The notes under the pieces are model-generated. The model was not told where the DNA came from, did no database searches, and saw only the letters and a list, made by a program, of their open reading frames with translations. Made by a program: the position numbers and the translations under genes. A stretch of DNA of 64,000 bases. Source: Fen-1231 sp035286465. Its GTDB lineage: Bacteria > Gemmatimonadota > Gemmatimonadetes > Gemmatimonadales > Gemmatimonadaceae. Below are positions 8,427-16,882 of this stretch, piece after piece. The stretch spans positions 1-64,000 of the forward strand of contig DATEDF010000022.1 in the NCBI GenBank assembly GCA_035286465.1. The letters run 5' to 3'. Every line of letters begins with the position of its first letter. Position 1 is the first letter of the stretch.

Positions 8427-9671
8427 ATGCCGCATTTGCCGACGTTCGACAAGAAGACCGTGAAGGCGCTGCGCAAGGGGGAGGAGCCGGTGCTCGAGCG
8501 CATCCTCCGCGAGAGCTACGCCGCGATGGTCGAGGACGCCACGAGGCAGATGGGAGGCGGCGACGGAGCGCCGCGCGTGGTGCAGAACGCGATCCTCCAG
8601 CTCTGGGAGGAGCGCGCGCGGATCGAGGAGCCCGAGGAGCTGGAGCAGGCGATCCGGCAGGCCGTGCACGGCCACGCCATTCTCGAGGTGCGGCACCGCG
8701 CCGCGCCGCACGAGGCGCAGGGGAAGCCCGCGGCACCCCAGGCCCCGGCGCCCGCGAACGTGGACGAGGTATGGAAGCGCGTCGCCGCCGCGCTGCACGC
8801 CCCGAAAGCGGCTGCGGGCCCGGCGCACAAGCACGCGCCGGACGCGGCCCTCCACGGCGCGGCGAGTCACATCGCCGAGGTCGCCGCGCCGCGATCGAAA
8901 CTGGGTCCCGTCGTGGGCGGCGTCGTGATGCTCGCGGCGGTCAGCGTGGGCCTCTGGTGGGCGAACCGCAAGGGCGCGGAGTCGAGCATCGATCGCTCGT
9001 TCTCGTCCCCGGAGGCCTCGACCCAGAGTTCCCGGCCGGGTCAGCGCGGGATGGTGACGCTGAGCGACTCCAGCAGGGTCACGCTGGGATCCGACTCGAA
9101 GGTCATCGTGCCTCCGATCTTCAGGGAGAAGGGGCGCATCGTCAAGCTCGAGGGGTCCGCGACCTTCGCCGTGACCGCGTCGGAGCTGGATCCGTTCGAG
9201 GTGCGTGCGGGGAATATCGCGATCATCGCCTCCGGCACCGTGTTCAGCGTGCGGTTCTTCGCCGGTGAGGACGCGGTGATCGTGCGGGTGAAGGAGGGCC
9301 AGGTCACGGTCAAGTCGCCTCAGGAGTCGCGCGCCCTCGCGGCGGGCGGCGGTGTCGCGGTCGCGAAGGACGGCACGATGCAGGAGGCGTCGGCCGACGT
9401 GCTGGAGCACGCGTTCGCGTGGACCGAAGGGCGCTTCACGATCACGAACAAGCCACTGCGTGAGGCGCTGCCGGAGTTCAGGCGCTGGTTCGACCTCAAC
9501 ATGGCCGTGCCGGACACGGAGCTGCTCGACCGGCCGGTGACGGTGAGCCTCCCGCTGGACAAGACGAAGGATGCCGTCGCCGCGCTTGAGAAGAGCGCGA
9601 GCGTCAAGTTCGTCTACGAGAAGAACAAGCCGGTGCTGCGCGACGCGGGCGCCAAGGCGAAGAAGAGGTAG
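8427..9671 (+). CDS. sigma-70 region-2-like domain fused to FecR anti-sigma domain
   Basis: Residues about 18-91 read like ECF sigma region 2: GEEPVLERILRESY, then VVQNAILQLWEERARI and a final helix ending EVRHR, in the order and spacing of the sigma2 fold. A Pro/Ala linker follows, then one membrane helix (160-179), a FecR beta-domain (about 208-300: RVTLGSDSKV, LEGSATFAV, GTVFSVR) and a DUF4974/STN-like C-terminus (about 335-405: FTITNKPLREALPEF). FecR proteins normally hold a separate ECF sigma factor; here the cytoplasmic part itself resembles the sigma core-binding domain and has no region 4. A GGAG precedes the ATG. Whether region 2 binds RNA polymerase is unknown. Confidence 0.8.
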   Translation: MPHLPTFDKKTVKALRKGEEPVLERILRESYAAMVEDATRQMGGGDGAPRVVQNAILQLWEERARIEEPEELEQAIRQAVHGHAILEVRHRAAPHEAQGKPAAPQAPAPANVDEVWKRVAAALHAPKAAAGPAHKHAPDAALHGAASHIAEVAAPRSKLGPVVGGVVMLAAVSVGLWWANRKGAESSIDRSFSSPEASTQSSRPGQRGMVTLSDSSRVTLGSDSKVIVPPIFREKGRIVKLEGSATFAVTASELDPFEVRAGNIAIIASGTVFSVRFFAGEDAVIVRVKEGQVTVKSPQESRALAAGGGVAVAKDGTMQEASADVLEHAFAWTEGRFTITNKPLREALPEFRRWFDLNMAVPDTELLDRPVTVSLPLDKTKDAVAALEKSASVKFVYEKNKPVLRDAGAKAKKR

Positions 9672-9717
9672 GCGGGCGCGTCACGGCACCTCAGTGTCGC
9701 GCATCACTGGCTGGGCG

Positions 9718-12250
9718 CTACCTCGGGCGCCCGGGCACCATCACGCTCACCTCGCCGCCCACGAGCCTCACCACCCTGAGCGCCGCTGTCAGCTTCTGCC
9801 CGCCGACGTCGAGCACCACGCGGTAATCGCCGGTCTCGGCGAGCGGCGGTGCGGGGCCACCACGGCCGCCGCCTCCACCACGCCCGCCACGCCCACCGAC
9901 GCCGCCACGACCCGCCGCCTCGGCCAGCGCGCGCTGCACCGCCGTCGGGCTCCCGCTCGTATCCGCTGGCCCGAGTGACTCGGCCGGCCGCGGGTTGAAC
10001 CCGCGCGGGAAGCCGGGCACCTGCGCGGTGTCACTGAACACGCCGCCGCGGCCGCCGCGCCCACCGCCAGCGGCACCAAGGCCGGCAGCACCGAAACCGC
10101 CCGGACCACCAGCGGCACCGCCGCGGCCGGCCGCGGCGATCAACGCCTGCTGCTCCGGCGTGGTGATCTGGAAGTTCCAGCTCGCGCGGTGCAGACCGGC
10201 GGTGCTGTCGCCGGAGAGCCGCGCGATGGTGTCGCCCCTGGCGTCCACCACGAGCACACGCACGCCCCCGGTCGCGGGCGACGTCAGCCGGTACGCGATC
10301 TCCGCCCCCTGCGGCCCGCCGTCGGACCTCCACTGGCGCTGCGACCGGGGCTCGCTCGGCGGCAACGTCTGTCCGTACACGAACGACACCGTGGGCGTGA
10401 ACAAATGCGCCGACTTCGCCAGCACCGCCTGCGTCATCTGCTGCAGCGGCCCCACGTCGAGAATCCAGATCGCGCGGCCGTGCGTGCCGGCAATCAGCTC
10501 GTGGTCGCGCGGATGCACCTGCAGATCGTACACGGGGACCACCGGCAGGTTGTTGCTGATCGAGAACCAGCTCTGCCCCTTGTCCAGCGACGCGTACACG
10601 CCCGTCTCCGTCCCCACGTAGAGCAGGTTCGGGTTCACCGGGTCCTCACGAATCACGTACGCCGTGCCGGGACGGTCGGTGGGGAGGTTCGACGCGATGG
10701 AGCGGAACGTCTTCCCCCAGTCGTTCGACACGAAGACGTACGGCGTGAAGTCGTTCTCGCGATGGTTGTCGCGCGTGACGTAGACCGTCGCCGAGTCGTG
10801 GTGCGAGGCGTCGAGCTTGCTCACGTACGTCATCGGCGGCACGCCGGGGAAGTGGTCGCTCAGATCCTCCCACGTGGCGCCGTCGTTCCGCGTGAGCCAC
10901 ACCTTGCCGTCGTCGGTCCCCACATAGAGGAGCCCCGCACGAATCGTGCTCTCATTGATGTTCACGATCGTCGCGTTCTCCTCGGCGCCCGTCGCGTCGC
11001 GCGTGATCCCGCCCGAGGCGTCGGGAGCGGGGTTGCCGTCGGCGTCGAAGCCGCTCGAGACACGGAGCCAGGTCGGGTCCGCGCGCGAGAGGTCGGGCGA
11101 GATCGCCCGCGGGTTCGCTCCCTTCTGCACCGACTTGAAGAGCTTGTCGGCGCCGGAGTACACGGTGTTGTGGTCGTGCACCGACACGATGAACGGCGTG
11201 TTCCAGTTCCACCGCGCCGCCGCCTGCGGGTCGGCCCGCTCGCGCCTGATCCGCGCGCGGAGGTCGGCGACCTGCTGCTCCTGCTCGGCGGTGAGCGGCT
11301 TCGAGCCGTCGCCCCGGATCTGGGCGATCTGCGCGATGTACTGCTGCACGTTGGCCGTGCGCGCCCGGATGTTCGCCACCTCGCCCGTGGCGAGGTTGCG
11401 CCGCGCGATGTTGCCGCCCTGCGACTCGTAGTAGACGATGTTCGGCTCAACCGGGTCCTGCGCGGTCTGCAGTCCGTCGGCGGCGAAGACCGCGAACCAG
11501 TCGGTCATCTGGAGCTGGCCGTTGCGACGCCGCGTGACGCCGCAGCTCGTGCCGTTGTCCTGCAACCCGCCGCACACGCGGTAGGGCACCTGGTAGTCGT
11601 AGCTGATGCCGTAGAACTGCCCCATCGGCATGTTGTTCATCGAGTCGTACGTGCCGCCGCGGTCCCACGTCTGGAACACCCCCGCGTCGCCGCCGATGAT
11701 GAAGTGCTCGGGATCGTTGGGATCAATCCACATCCCGTGGTAGTCCTCGTGGATGCCGAGCATCGAGAGCTTCCACGAGTAGCCGCCGTCGTCGCTGAAC
11801 GCGAAGTCCACCGCGCCCCGATAGACGCGATCGGCGTTCTTCGGGTCCACGCGGATCTGCGAGAAGTAGAACGGACGGTTGTCAATCGCGTTCATCCACT
11901 TCCAGGTGCGGCCCGCGTCGGTGGAGCGGTACAGACCGGAGAGGAGCTGCTGCGGCTTCTTGCCGCGCACCGAATCGGCCTCGACCATCACGTAGACGAT
12001 GCCCGGGTTGCTCGGCGCGATCTGGATGTTCATGCGGCCCTTCGGCGTCGCCGGGAATCCGCCCCCCGCGATCTCGCGCCACGAGCGGCCGCCGTCGGTG
12101 GTCTTCCAGAGCGCCGAGCCCGGGCCACCGGACCTGAGGAATGCCGGCTTCCGCACGCGCTCGTAGCTCGCTGCGTAGAGCGTGTTCGGGTCGCGCGGGT
12201 CCATCGCCAGGTCAATGAAGCCTGCCTGGTACAGTCCGGGCTGAGTACTT
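9718..12250 (-). pseudogene. sortilin-like BNR/WD40 glycosidase-type secreted protein, 5' truncated by IS481 element
   Basis: The reading frame holds repeated Asp-box-like blades (STDAGRTW, TTDGGRSW, TRNDGATW, SLDKGQSW), each followed by a strand, as in VPS10/sortilin-type beta-propellers common in Gemmatimonadota and Acidobacteria. The C-terminal part holds a Gly-rich linker and a GDYRVVLDVGGQ segment like the FlgD-type tail of secreted proteins. The open frame runs without stop up to the IS end near 12250, and its first in-frame ATG (12204) is inside the propeller, so signal peptide and first blades are lost. Full-length relatives are about 1000 residues or more; about 830 remain. No remainder of the gene is found beyond the element. 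Confidence 0.8.
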
Positions 12251-12266
12251 ACAGAACATTCTAGGG

Positions 12267-12283
12267 TGATCCTTTACACTCGC
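12267..12283. repeat. left inverted repeat core of the IS481 element
   Basis: TGATCCTTTACACTCGC is the perfect reverse complement of 13509-13525 at the other end of the element. The outer part of the repeat (ACAG....TTCT.GG) matches imperfectly on both sides. Confidence 0.9.
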
Positions 12284-12312
12284 ACCACCTTCGTGGACAC
12301 CGGGAGGTGTCC

Positions 12313-13518
12313 ATGCCGTGGAGCGAGGTCACTGTGGTCAACCAACGCACCCGATTCGTCGCCGATGCTGAGCGTGACGTGTTTGCGTTCAGCGAGCTCT
12401 GTGGACGGTACGGCGTCAGCCGACCGACGGGCTATCTCTGGCTGGCGCGGTACGCCAGTGAGGGACCGCGCGGGCTGTACGATCGTTCGCATCGGCCGCA
12501 CACCTGTCCACACGCCACGGCCGCCGCGGTGTGGGCGGAGGTCCGAGAAGCGCGCCAGCGGCACCCCACGTGGGGCCCCAAGAAACTCCTCTGGCTGCTC
12601 GCGAAGCGACGAGACGAGCGGTCGCTGCCCGCGCCCAGCACCGTCGCCGCGTGGCTCAAGCGGGAAGGGCTGGTGCGTCCGCGGCGCCGCAGCGTGCAGC
12701 GTCCCCATCCGGGACGCCCGCTCGCCCAGGCCACGGCGCCGAACGTGATCTGGACGCTCGACTTCAAAGGCCACTTCCGAACGCTGGACGGACGCTACTG
12801 CTATCCCCTGACGGTCGTGGATGCCTACAGTCGCTACCTCCTGGGCTGCCGCGCGCTCATTCGCCCGACGGGACCGCTCACGCGTCCCGCCCTCGAGCGC
12901 CTCTTTCGCGAGTACGGCGTGCCCGAGCGGATCCGCACCGACAACGGCGCGCCCTTCGCCGGGATGGCCTTGGCGCGGTTGTCGACGCTGGCGGTCTGGT
13001 GGATCAAGCTCGGCATCGTACCGGAGCTCATCGAGCCGGGGCACCCCGAACAGAATCCCCGCCACGAACGCATGCATCGCACGCTTAAAGCTGAGACCAC
13101 GCGGCCACCGGCCGCGACGTGCGGCGCGCAGCAAACCCGTTTCACGCGCTGGCGGACGCTGTACAATGAGGAGCGTCCGCATGAAGCGCTCGAGCAGCGT
13201 CCGCCGGCGACCGTCTATCGGCCATCGCCCCACCCGTTTCCGTCGCGGCTGCTCACGCCCGAGTATCCCGGCCATTTCGAAGTGCGGCGCGTCAGCCGCA
13301 ACGGCGGCATCCGCTGGCATCGCCATCGCGTGCCCGTCAGCCACACTCTGCTGGAGGAGTACATCGGCTTCGAAGCGATCGACGACGGCCTCTGGGACGT
13401 CTACTTTCACCACTGCCGCCTCGGGCGCTTCGACGAACGCCGCGGCCGGATCATCGATGACCGAGGACGCCTCTTCCGTCACCACCCGCACGCCTACACC
13501 CATCACGAGCGAGTGTAA
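12313..13518 (+). CDS. IS481-family transposase (DDE integrase core)
   Basis: The N-terminal third is a helix-turn-helix region (FSELCGRYGVSRPTGYLWLARY) followed by a DUF/HTH linker. The rve integrase core has catalytic Asp in TLDFKGHF, a second Asp in RTDNGAPF and Glu in the HERMHRTLK helix. A C-terminal beta-domain (PVSHTLLEEYIGFEAI) is typical of the IS481 group. An ATG at 12313 is preceded by GGAGG with good spacing. The gene is full length, has no frameshift and fills almost the whole element, so the copy may be active. Confidence 0.93.
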   Translation: MPWSEVTVVNQRTRFVADAERDVFAFSELCGRYGVSRPTGYLWLARYASEGPRGLYDRSHRPHTCPHATAAAVWAEVREARQRHPTWGPKKLLWLLAKRRDERSLPAPSTVAAWLKREGLVRPRRRSVQRPHPGRPLAQATAPNVIWTLDFKGHFRTLDGRYCYPLTVVDAYSRYLLGCRALIRPTGPLTRPALERLFREYGVPERIRTDNGAPFAGMALARLSTLAVWWIKLGIVPELIEPGHPEQNPRHERMHRTLKAETTRPPAATCGAQQTRFTRWRTLYNEERPHEALEQRPPATVYRPSPHPFPSRLLTPEYPGHFEVRRVSRNGGIRWHRHRVPVSHTLLEEYIGFEAIDDGLWDVYFHHCRLGRFDERRGRIIDDRGRLFRHHPHAYTHHERV

Positions 13519-13525
13519 AGGATCA
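13509..13525. repeat. right inverted repeat core of the IS481 element
   Basis: Perfect 17-bp complement of the left core. It overlaps the last codons of the transposase gene (stop at 13516-13518). Confidence 0.9.
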
Positions 13526-13717
13526 ACCAAGAACAAACTGTCAAGGATCAGCCCGGCCGTTCAGGCGCCGCAGCAAGACGCCGAGCGCGTCCGAAGGGGC
13601 GACACAATCAAGCCAAGTGGGCCGCAGTGGGTTGCGAGCGGAGGGGGCGGGCGACAACGTGGTGTTATCTGGCAGGAACTCGCAGTGATTGGCGAGGAAG
13701 AGACGAGAGCGCCGCCG

Positions 13718-13723
13718 TACAAT
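13718..13723 (+). promoter_or_regulatory. possible -10 element (TACAAT) of the gene at 13743
   Basis: TACAAT lies 19 nt before the ATG at 13743, with an AGGTGG ribosome-site-like stretch between. No clear -35 is seen. The rest of the interval from the IS end (13542-13717) holds no gene that I can support. Confidence 0.4.
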
Positions 13724-13742
13724 CATGAGTTAGGTGGATTGA

Positions 13743-14624
13743 ATGGCAGCTGTAAGCCCCTCGGCGAAGGCCGACGTACTTGCGAACATCGACCCGCGTT
13801 ACCTGAGCGAGTACGTTCAGTTTTCCGGTCAGATCCGAGAGTACCTCAACGATACGCTCGGCAGGGCATTCAGGGCCGATCCAAATCCGGTTCGTCGCGA
13901 CCACCACGTCGTCAGTCTCGTTCAGCTTGAGTACGCGGCCTACGAAGACGCTGCAGCGATTCTGAAGGCGTTGATCTCGGTCCGTCAAGGAAAGACAAAG
14001 ACCGTTCTCGAAGTGCTCGAGAGCTACAAGCCCGGTGAGGCTCTTCTGGCGGCTGTGCTGGACAACGCCTCGGCGCGGACGGCCGAGCAACTGTACGAAG
14101 TCCTGCGATTGAAGGAGGCGCTGCCCGCCCAATGGTCGACCTGGTTTCAAACGCTCGACCTCCAGAAGTCGCTTCTACTCGCATGCACGTTCTTTGTTCT
14201 AGACTGCAGATCCGACCAGAAGGACCTCTGAGTTGCCGCCTACAACAAGTCAAAGCACGGACCCCTTGTCGTTGCGCGCGGCGATTTGCTCGGTCCGTCT
14301 CTCGCAGCGGTACCCTCTATGTTCTTCAGCAACAGGTGGCCCGCGAAGTACGGGGCGAATCCGGTCATCGTCTACGGGTTCCCGAGCACCGACGAGAAGA
14401 TCGAGGAGCGAGAGCGCCTTATACACTTCGTACAGCGCTCTCTCAGGCTCGTTGTTGCAGTGCTGCTCGGCCACATTTATCCGCAGGAAGTCACTCGGCG
14501 TTGGGGGACGCTCGAGGCCATGTGGAAGTCGCCGCCGCTTCGGGACGTCGTCGAGTTCGTCGCGGAGATTACAGAGAAGAAACGAAGTTTGGCTCGCACT
14601 ACCGAACCAAGGAATTGGAGCTGA
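13743..14624 (+). pseudogene. hypothetical protein interrupted by an in-frame TGA at 14229
   Basis: Two open stretches, 13743-14228 and 14232-14624, lie in the same reading frame with a single TGA between them. The first encodes 162 residues and the second continues directly as VAAYNKSKHGPLVVARGD and on to FFSNRW and the C-terminus, reading like one protein of about 290 residues with no break in composition. The second stretch has no ribosome site, and its first start codon would discard the AYNKSKHG segment. The simplest reading is a point nonsense mutation (for example GGA to TGA). No family is recognised. Codon use is less GC-biased than in neighbours and an IS lies beside it, so it may be acquired. 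Confidence 0.65.
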
Positions 14625-14701
14625 CGCGGTGCTAGCCGTGCTACATGGTTGCGCGCGCCGGCAACCTGGCCCGAGTGATCCTGTCACCTTCTGACCCTCG
14701 C

Positions 14702-15817
14702 ATGCGCCTATCGCTCGCTCGCCTCCGAATCCCCTGCCTCCTGCTGGCGGCCGTCGGCTTCTCTGAAACCGGGCACGCGCAGGCGCGGTGGACGCTCACG
14801 GAGACGCTGCGCATCGGCGGAGCGGAGACTGGGCCGGCGTCGTTCCTCGCCACGTGGTCCATCGAAGCGGACTCCAGGGGCCGCATTCTCGTGTACGACC
14901 GCAGGACGCAGGACATCCGGATGTTCGGGCCAGACGGAAAGCTCGTGCGTGTGATCGGCCGAGTCGGATCGGGACCTGGCGAGCTCAGGGACGCCGAGGG
15001 GATCGCGATCGCGCGTGATGGCAAGCTGTGGGTGCGCGACGCGGCCAACGCGCGCTTCTCGCTCTTCAGCTCCGAAGGCGACTTCGAGAAGAGCTGGACG
15101 ATGAAGTTCTGCAGCTCGCAGGGCGCGTGGAATCCGCAGATGGATCGGACGGGGCGCATCGTGGACGAGGATTGCGTCGTCGGTGGAGGGCGCGCCCGCA
15201 AGGACGTCGTCCTCGCCTACCACACGGACATGTCGCGGGTGGATACGCTTGCGGACATACCCGCCTGTGGTACCACAGAGCTCGCCGAGGCCGGATGGTG
15301 GATCACGCGCACAGCGCGAGGCGGCAGCTATCGCGCGATCCCGTACGCGGCCAGCACGCGCACGGCACTGGGGCCTGAGGGCGAGGTATGGTGCGTCCCG
15401 AACTCCTCGCGCTTCGAGATACGCCGCCTCAAGGCCGGCGCGAAGGACACCACGCGCATTTCGCGCAGCGCGTCCCCGGTTCCCGTCACGGCCTTTGAAC
15501 GCGACTCCGTGATCGCCGAGCTCGAGTCGAAGGGCCCGACGGGACTCGACTTCAGCCGCATTCCGAAGGCGAAACCCGCCATCGAGCGCCTCACGGTTGA
15601 CGACCGAGGCCGGCTCTGGGTCCGCCACACGAATGCGAAAGGCGCGATCGCGTTCGACATCTACAGTTCCAACGGGCGCATCATCGCGACGGCCGAGCTC
15701 GGCGTGCACAATAGCTCCATCTGGCAGCCGTTCGTCGTGCGCGGCGACAACGTGTACACGGTCGTCCTCGACGAAGACGATGTCCAGTACGTCGCCCGCT
15801 TCCGCATCACGCGCTAG
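14702..15817 (+). CDS. exported 6-bladed beta-propeller protein (NHL-like)
   Basis: A signal peptide (MRLSLARLRIPCLLLAAVGF, cleaved near GHAQA) is followed by blade motifs of the 6-bladed propeller/NHL type: GRILVYDRRTQDIRMFGPDGKLV, then GPGELRDAEGIAIARDGKLWVRD, and later TVDDRGRLWVRH. Such proteins are common in Gemmatimonadota and are thought to act as extracytoplasmic binding scaffolds; no catalytic residues are seen. Several cysteines probably form disulfides. Start ATG 14702 is chosen because it begins the signal peptide; an in-frame ATG at 14645 would add 19 non-signal residues. Confidence 0.82.
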   Translation: MRLSLARLRIPCLLLAAVGFSETGHAQARWTLTETLRIGGAETGPASFLATWSIEADSRGRILVYDRRTQDIRMFGPDGKLVRVIGRVGSGPGELRDAEGIAIARDGKLWVRDAANARFSLFSSEGDFEKSWTMKFCSSQGAWNPQMDRTGRIVDEDCVVGGGRARKDVVLAYHTDMSRVDTLADIPACGTTELAEAGWWITRTARGGSYRAIPYAASTRTALGPEGEVWCVPNSSRFEIRRLKAGAKDTTRISRSASPVPVTAFERDSVIAELESKGPTGLDFSRIPKAKPAIERLTVDDRGRLWVRHTNAKGAIAFDIYSSNGRIIATAELGVHNSSIWQPFVVRGDNVYTVVLDEDDVQYVARFRITR

Positions 15818-15833
15818 CCGCTGCGTGCAGCGC

Positions 15834-16037
15834 ATGGCCGTGCGCCGGCGAGCCGGAACCCCGCTCGATCGTTGGCCCGATCGGCCAACCTCCGCCGCCA
15901 CAGGGTCGAACGGAATCGCGACAGCCACGCTCGGCCCCGCCGCGAATGGCGTCGCCACGCTCCGGTTCGCGATTACGGTCGGCGGGTCGACGGTGCCGGA
16001 TGGCACGCGCTACCCGTTCGAAGTACAGAAGCCCTGA
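15834..16037 (+). other. short open frame, possible fragment of a secreted protein
   Basis: The 364-bp gap between the propeller gene and the toxin-antitoxin pair contains a 67-codon ATG frame. Its last 40 residues (ATATLGPAANGVATLRF, then TVPDGTRYPFEV) read like a beta-rich domain end, whereas the start is Arg/Pro-rich and unconvincing. It may be a decayed gene end. No ribosome site is seen and function is unknown. Confidence 0.25.
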
Positions 16038-16157
16038 CTCGGCGCGATCCGATCGCCCGGCCGACATTCGCGGCCTCGCACCATGAACCGGACACGTCCG
16101 CCAAGTGAACGGCCGGAGGTCCTGTCGCGCGTGTCATGAACACACTACATTTACAGG

Positions 16158-16163
16158 CATAAT
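16158..16163 (+). promoter_or_regulatory. possible -10 element (CATAAT) of the vapBC-type operon
   Basis: CATAAT lies 18 nt before the antitoxin ATG in an unusually AT-rich stretch for this genome. A GGAAGGA ribosome site lies between it and the start. Confidence 0.4.
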
Positions 16164-16181
16164 GATGGAAGGAGCTGCCCG

Positions 16182-16475
16182 ATGCCCAAGCCCGGACGCG
16201 TCCGCGAGCCGGTGCAGGTGTACCTCGACGAGCGAGACCGCGCGCTCCTCGACGCCGTCGCGGAACGCGCCGCCCTGCCGCGATCGGAGGTGATCCGCGT
16301 CGCGCTCCGACGCCTGGCGGCCGAGCTGCCCGCCGCGTCGCGCCCCGGAGCGTCGCTCGCGACACTGATCGGCGTGCTGGATCAGGCGCCGGACGTGCCC
16401 GCCGATCTCGCCGCCCGCCACGACGAGTACCTGTATGGGGAGCGGCCGGCGCGAAAGAGGCCTCGCAAGCGGTGA
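16182..16475 (+). CDS. ribbon-helix-helix antitoxin (VapB-like)
   Basis: The N-terminal segment VREPVQVYLDERDRALLDAVAERAALPRSEVIRVALRRLA is a classic ribbon-helix-helix: one beta strand followed by two helices. It should dimerise, bind the operon operator and neutralise the adjacent PIN toxin with its basic/acidic C-terminal tail. A strong GGAAGGA precedes the ATG. The stop overlaps the toxin start by 4 bases (GTGA), the usual arrangement for co-translated antitoxin and toxin. Confidence 0.85.
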   Translation: MPKPGRVREPVQVYLDERDRALLDAVAERAALPRSEVIRVALRRLAAELPAASRPGASLATLIGVLDQAPDVPADLAARHDEYLYGERPARKRPRKR

Positions 16476-16882
16476 CTCGTGCAGCGGTCGATACGGGCGC
16501 CCTGCTCGCGCTGGCCAGCTCGCGCGACCAGTATCACCGCCGGGCGGTGACGACCGCGGCGCTATTCCGGCGGCGCGGCGGGCGATGGCTGGCCAGCACG
16601 CTGGTGCTGGCGGAGTTGCACGGCCACCTGCTGCGGCGATTCGACCCGGCGCCGGCGCGGCGCGTAATCGCCACGCTGCTCGCCGATCCGCTGTTCGAGT
16701 GGCACGACGCGACCGTGGAGCTCGTGCGCGGCGCGACCGAGCGATGGCTGATCGGCTACGCCGACCAGCGCTTCTCACTCACCGACGCCGTCACCTTCGA
16801 GCTGATGCGGCGTCACCGCGTCGCGCAAGCCTTCGCCTTCGATCGCGACTTTGTCACGGCCGGCTTCGAGCTGCTCGGCTGA
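16472..16882 (+). CDS. PIN-domain toxin (VapC-like ribonuclease)
   Basis: The acidic PIN residues are present: Asp7 in AAVDTGALLAL, Glu in LVLAELHGHLL, Asp in SLTDAVTFELM and Asp in FDRDFVTAGF. The length of 136 residues is normal for VapC. VapC enzymes cleave tRNA or rRNA and are inhibited by the partner antitoxin. The GTG start overlaps the antitoxin stop. The 3' end lies opposite the open frame of the S9 peptidase, an overlap that probably reflects a frameshift in that gene. Confidence 0.88.
   Translation: MTRAAVDTGALLALASSRDQYHRRAVTTAALFRRRGGRWLASTLVLAELHGHLLRRFDPAPARRVIATLLADPLFEWHDATVELVRGATERWLIGYADQRFSLTDAVTFELMRRHRVAQAFAFDRDFVTAGFELLG

Larger units (their letters stand above)
12251..13541 (+). 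mobile_element. IS481-family insertion sequence
   Basis: One DDE transposase gene is bounded by inverted repeats. The core 17-bp arms TGATCCTTTACACTCGC (12267-12283) and its exact complement (13509-13525) extend outward with mismatches to ACAG at 12251 and CTGT at 13541, giving an element of about 1.29 kb. The flanking bases (GTACTT left, CAAGGA right) do not form a target duplication. A second copy of the end core, TGTCAAGGATCA, lies at the right edge (13540-13551), perhaps a remnant of another copy. Exact ends are inferred from the repeats. Confidence 0.85.

Noticed and set aside
7160..8503. 447-codon form of the nitrilase
   Set aside because: The extra 116 residues are Pro/Arg/Ser-rich, have no nitrilase features and run into the upstream region of the divergent FecR gene.
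10189..12264. 691-codon open frame on the plus strand opposite the sortilin-like gene
   Set aside because: It is the antisense shadow of a clear BNR propeller gene in GC-rich DNA; its composition is Arg/His/Val-rich with no domain or ribosome site.
14229..14231. TGA as a selenocysteine codon
   Set aside because: No SECIS-like hairpin is evident after the TGA and no selenoprotein family fits; a nonsense mutation is simpler.
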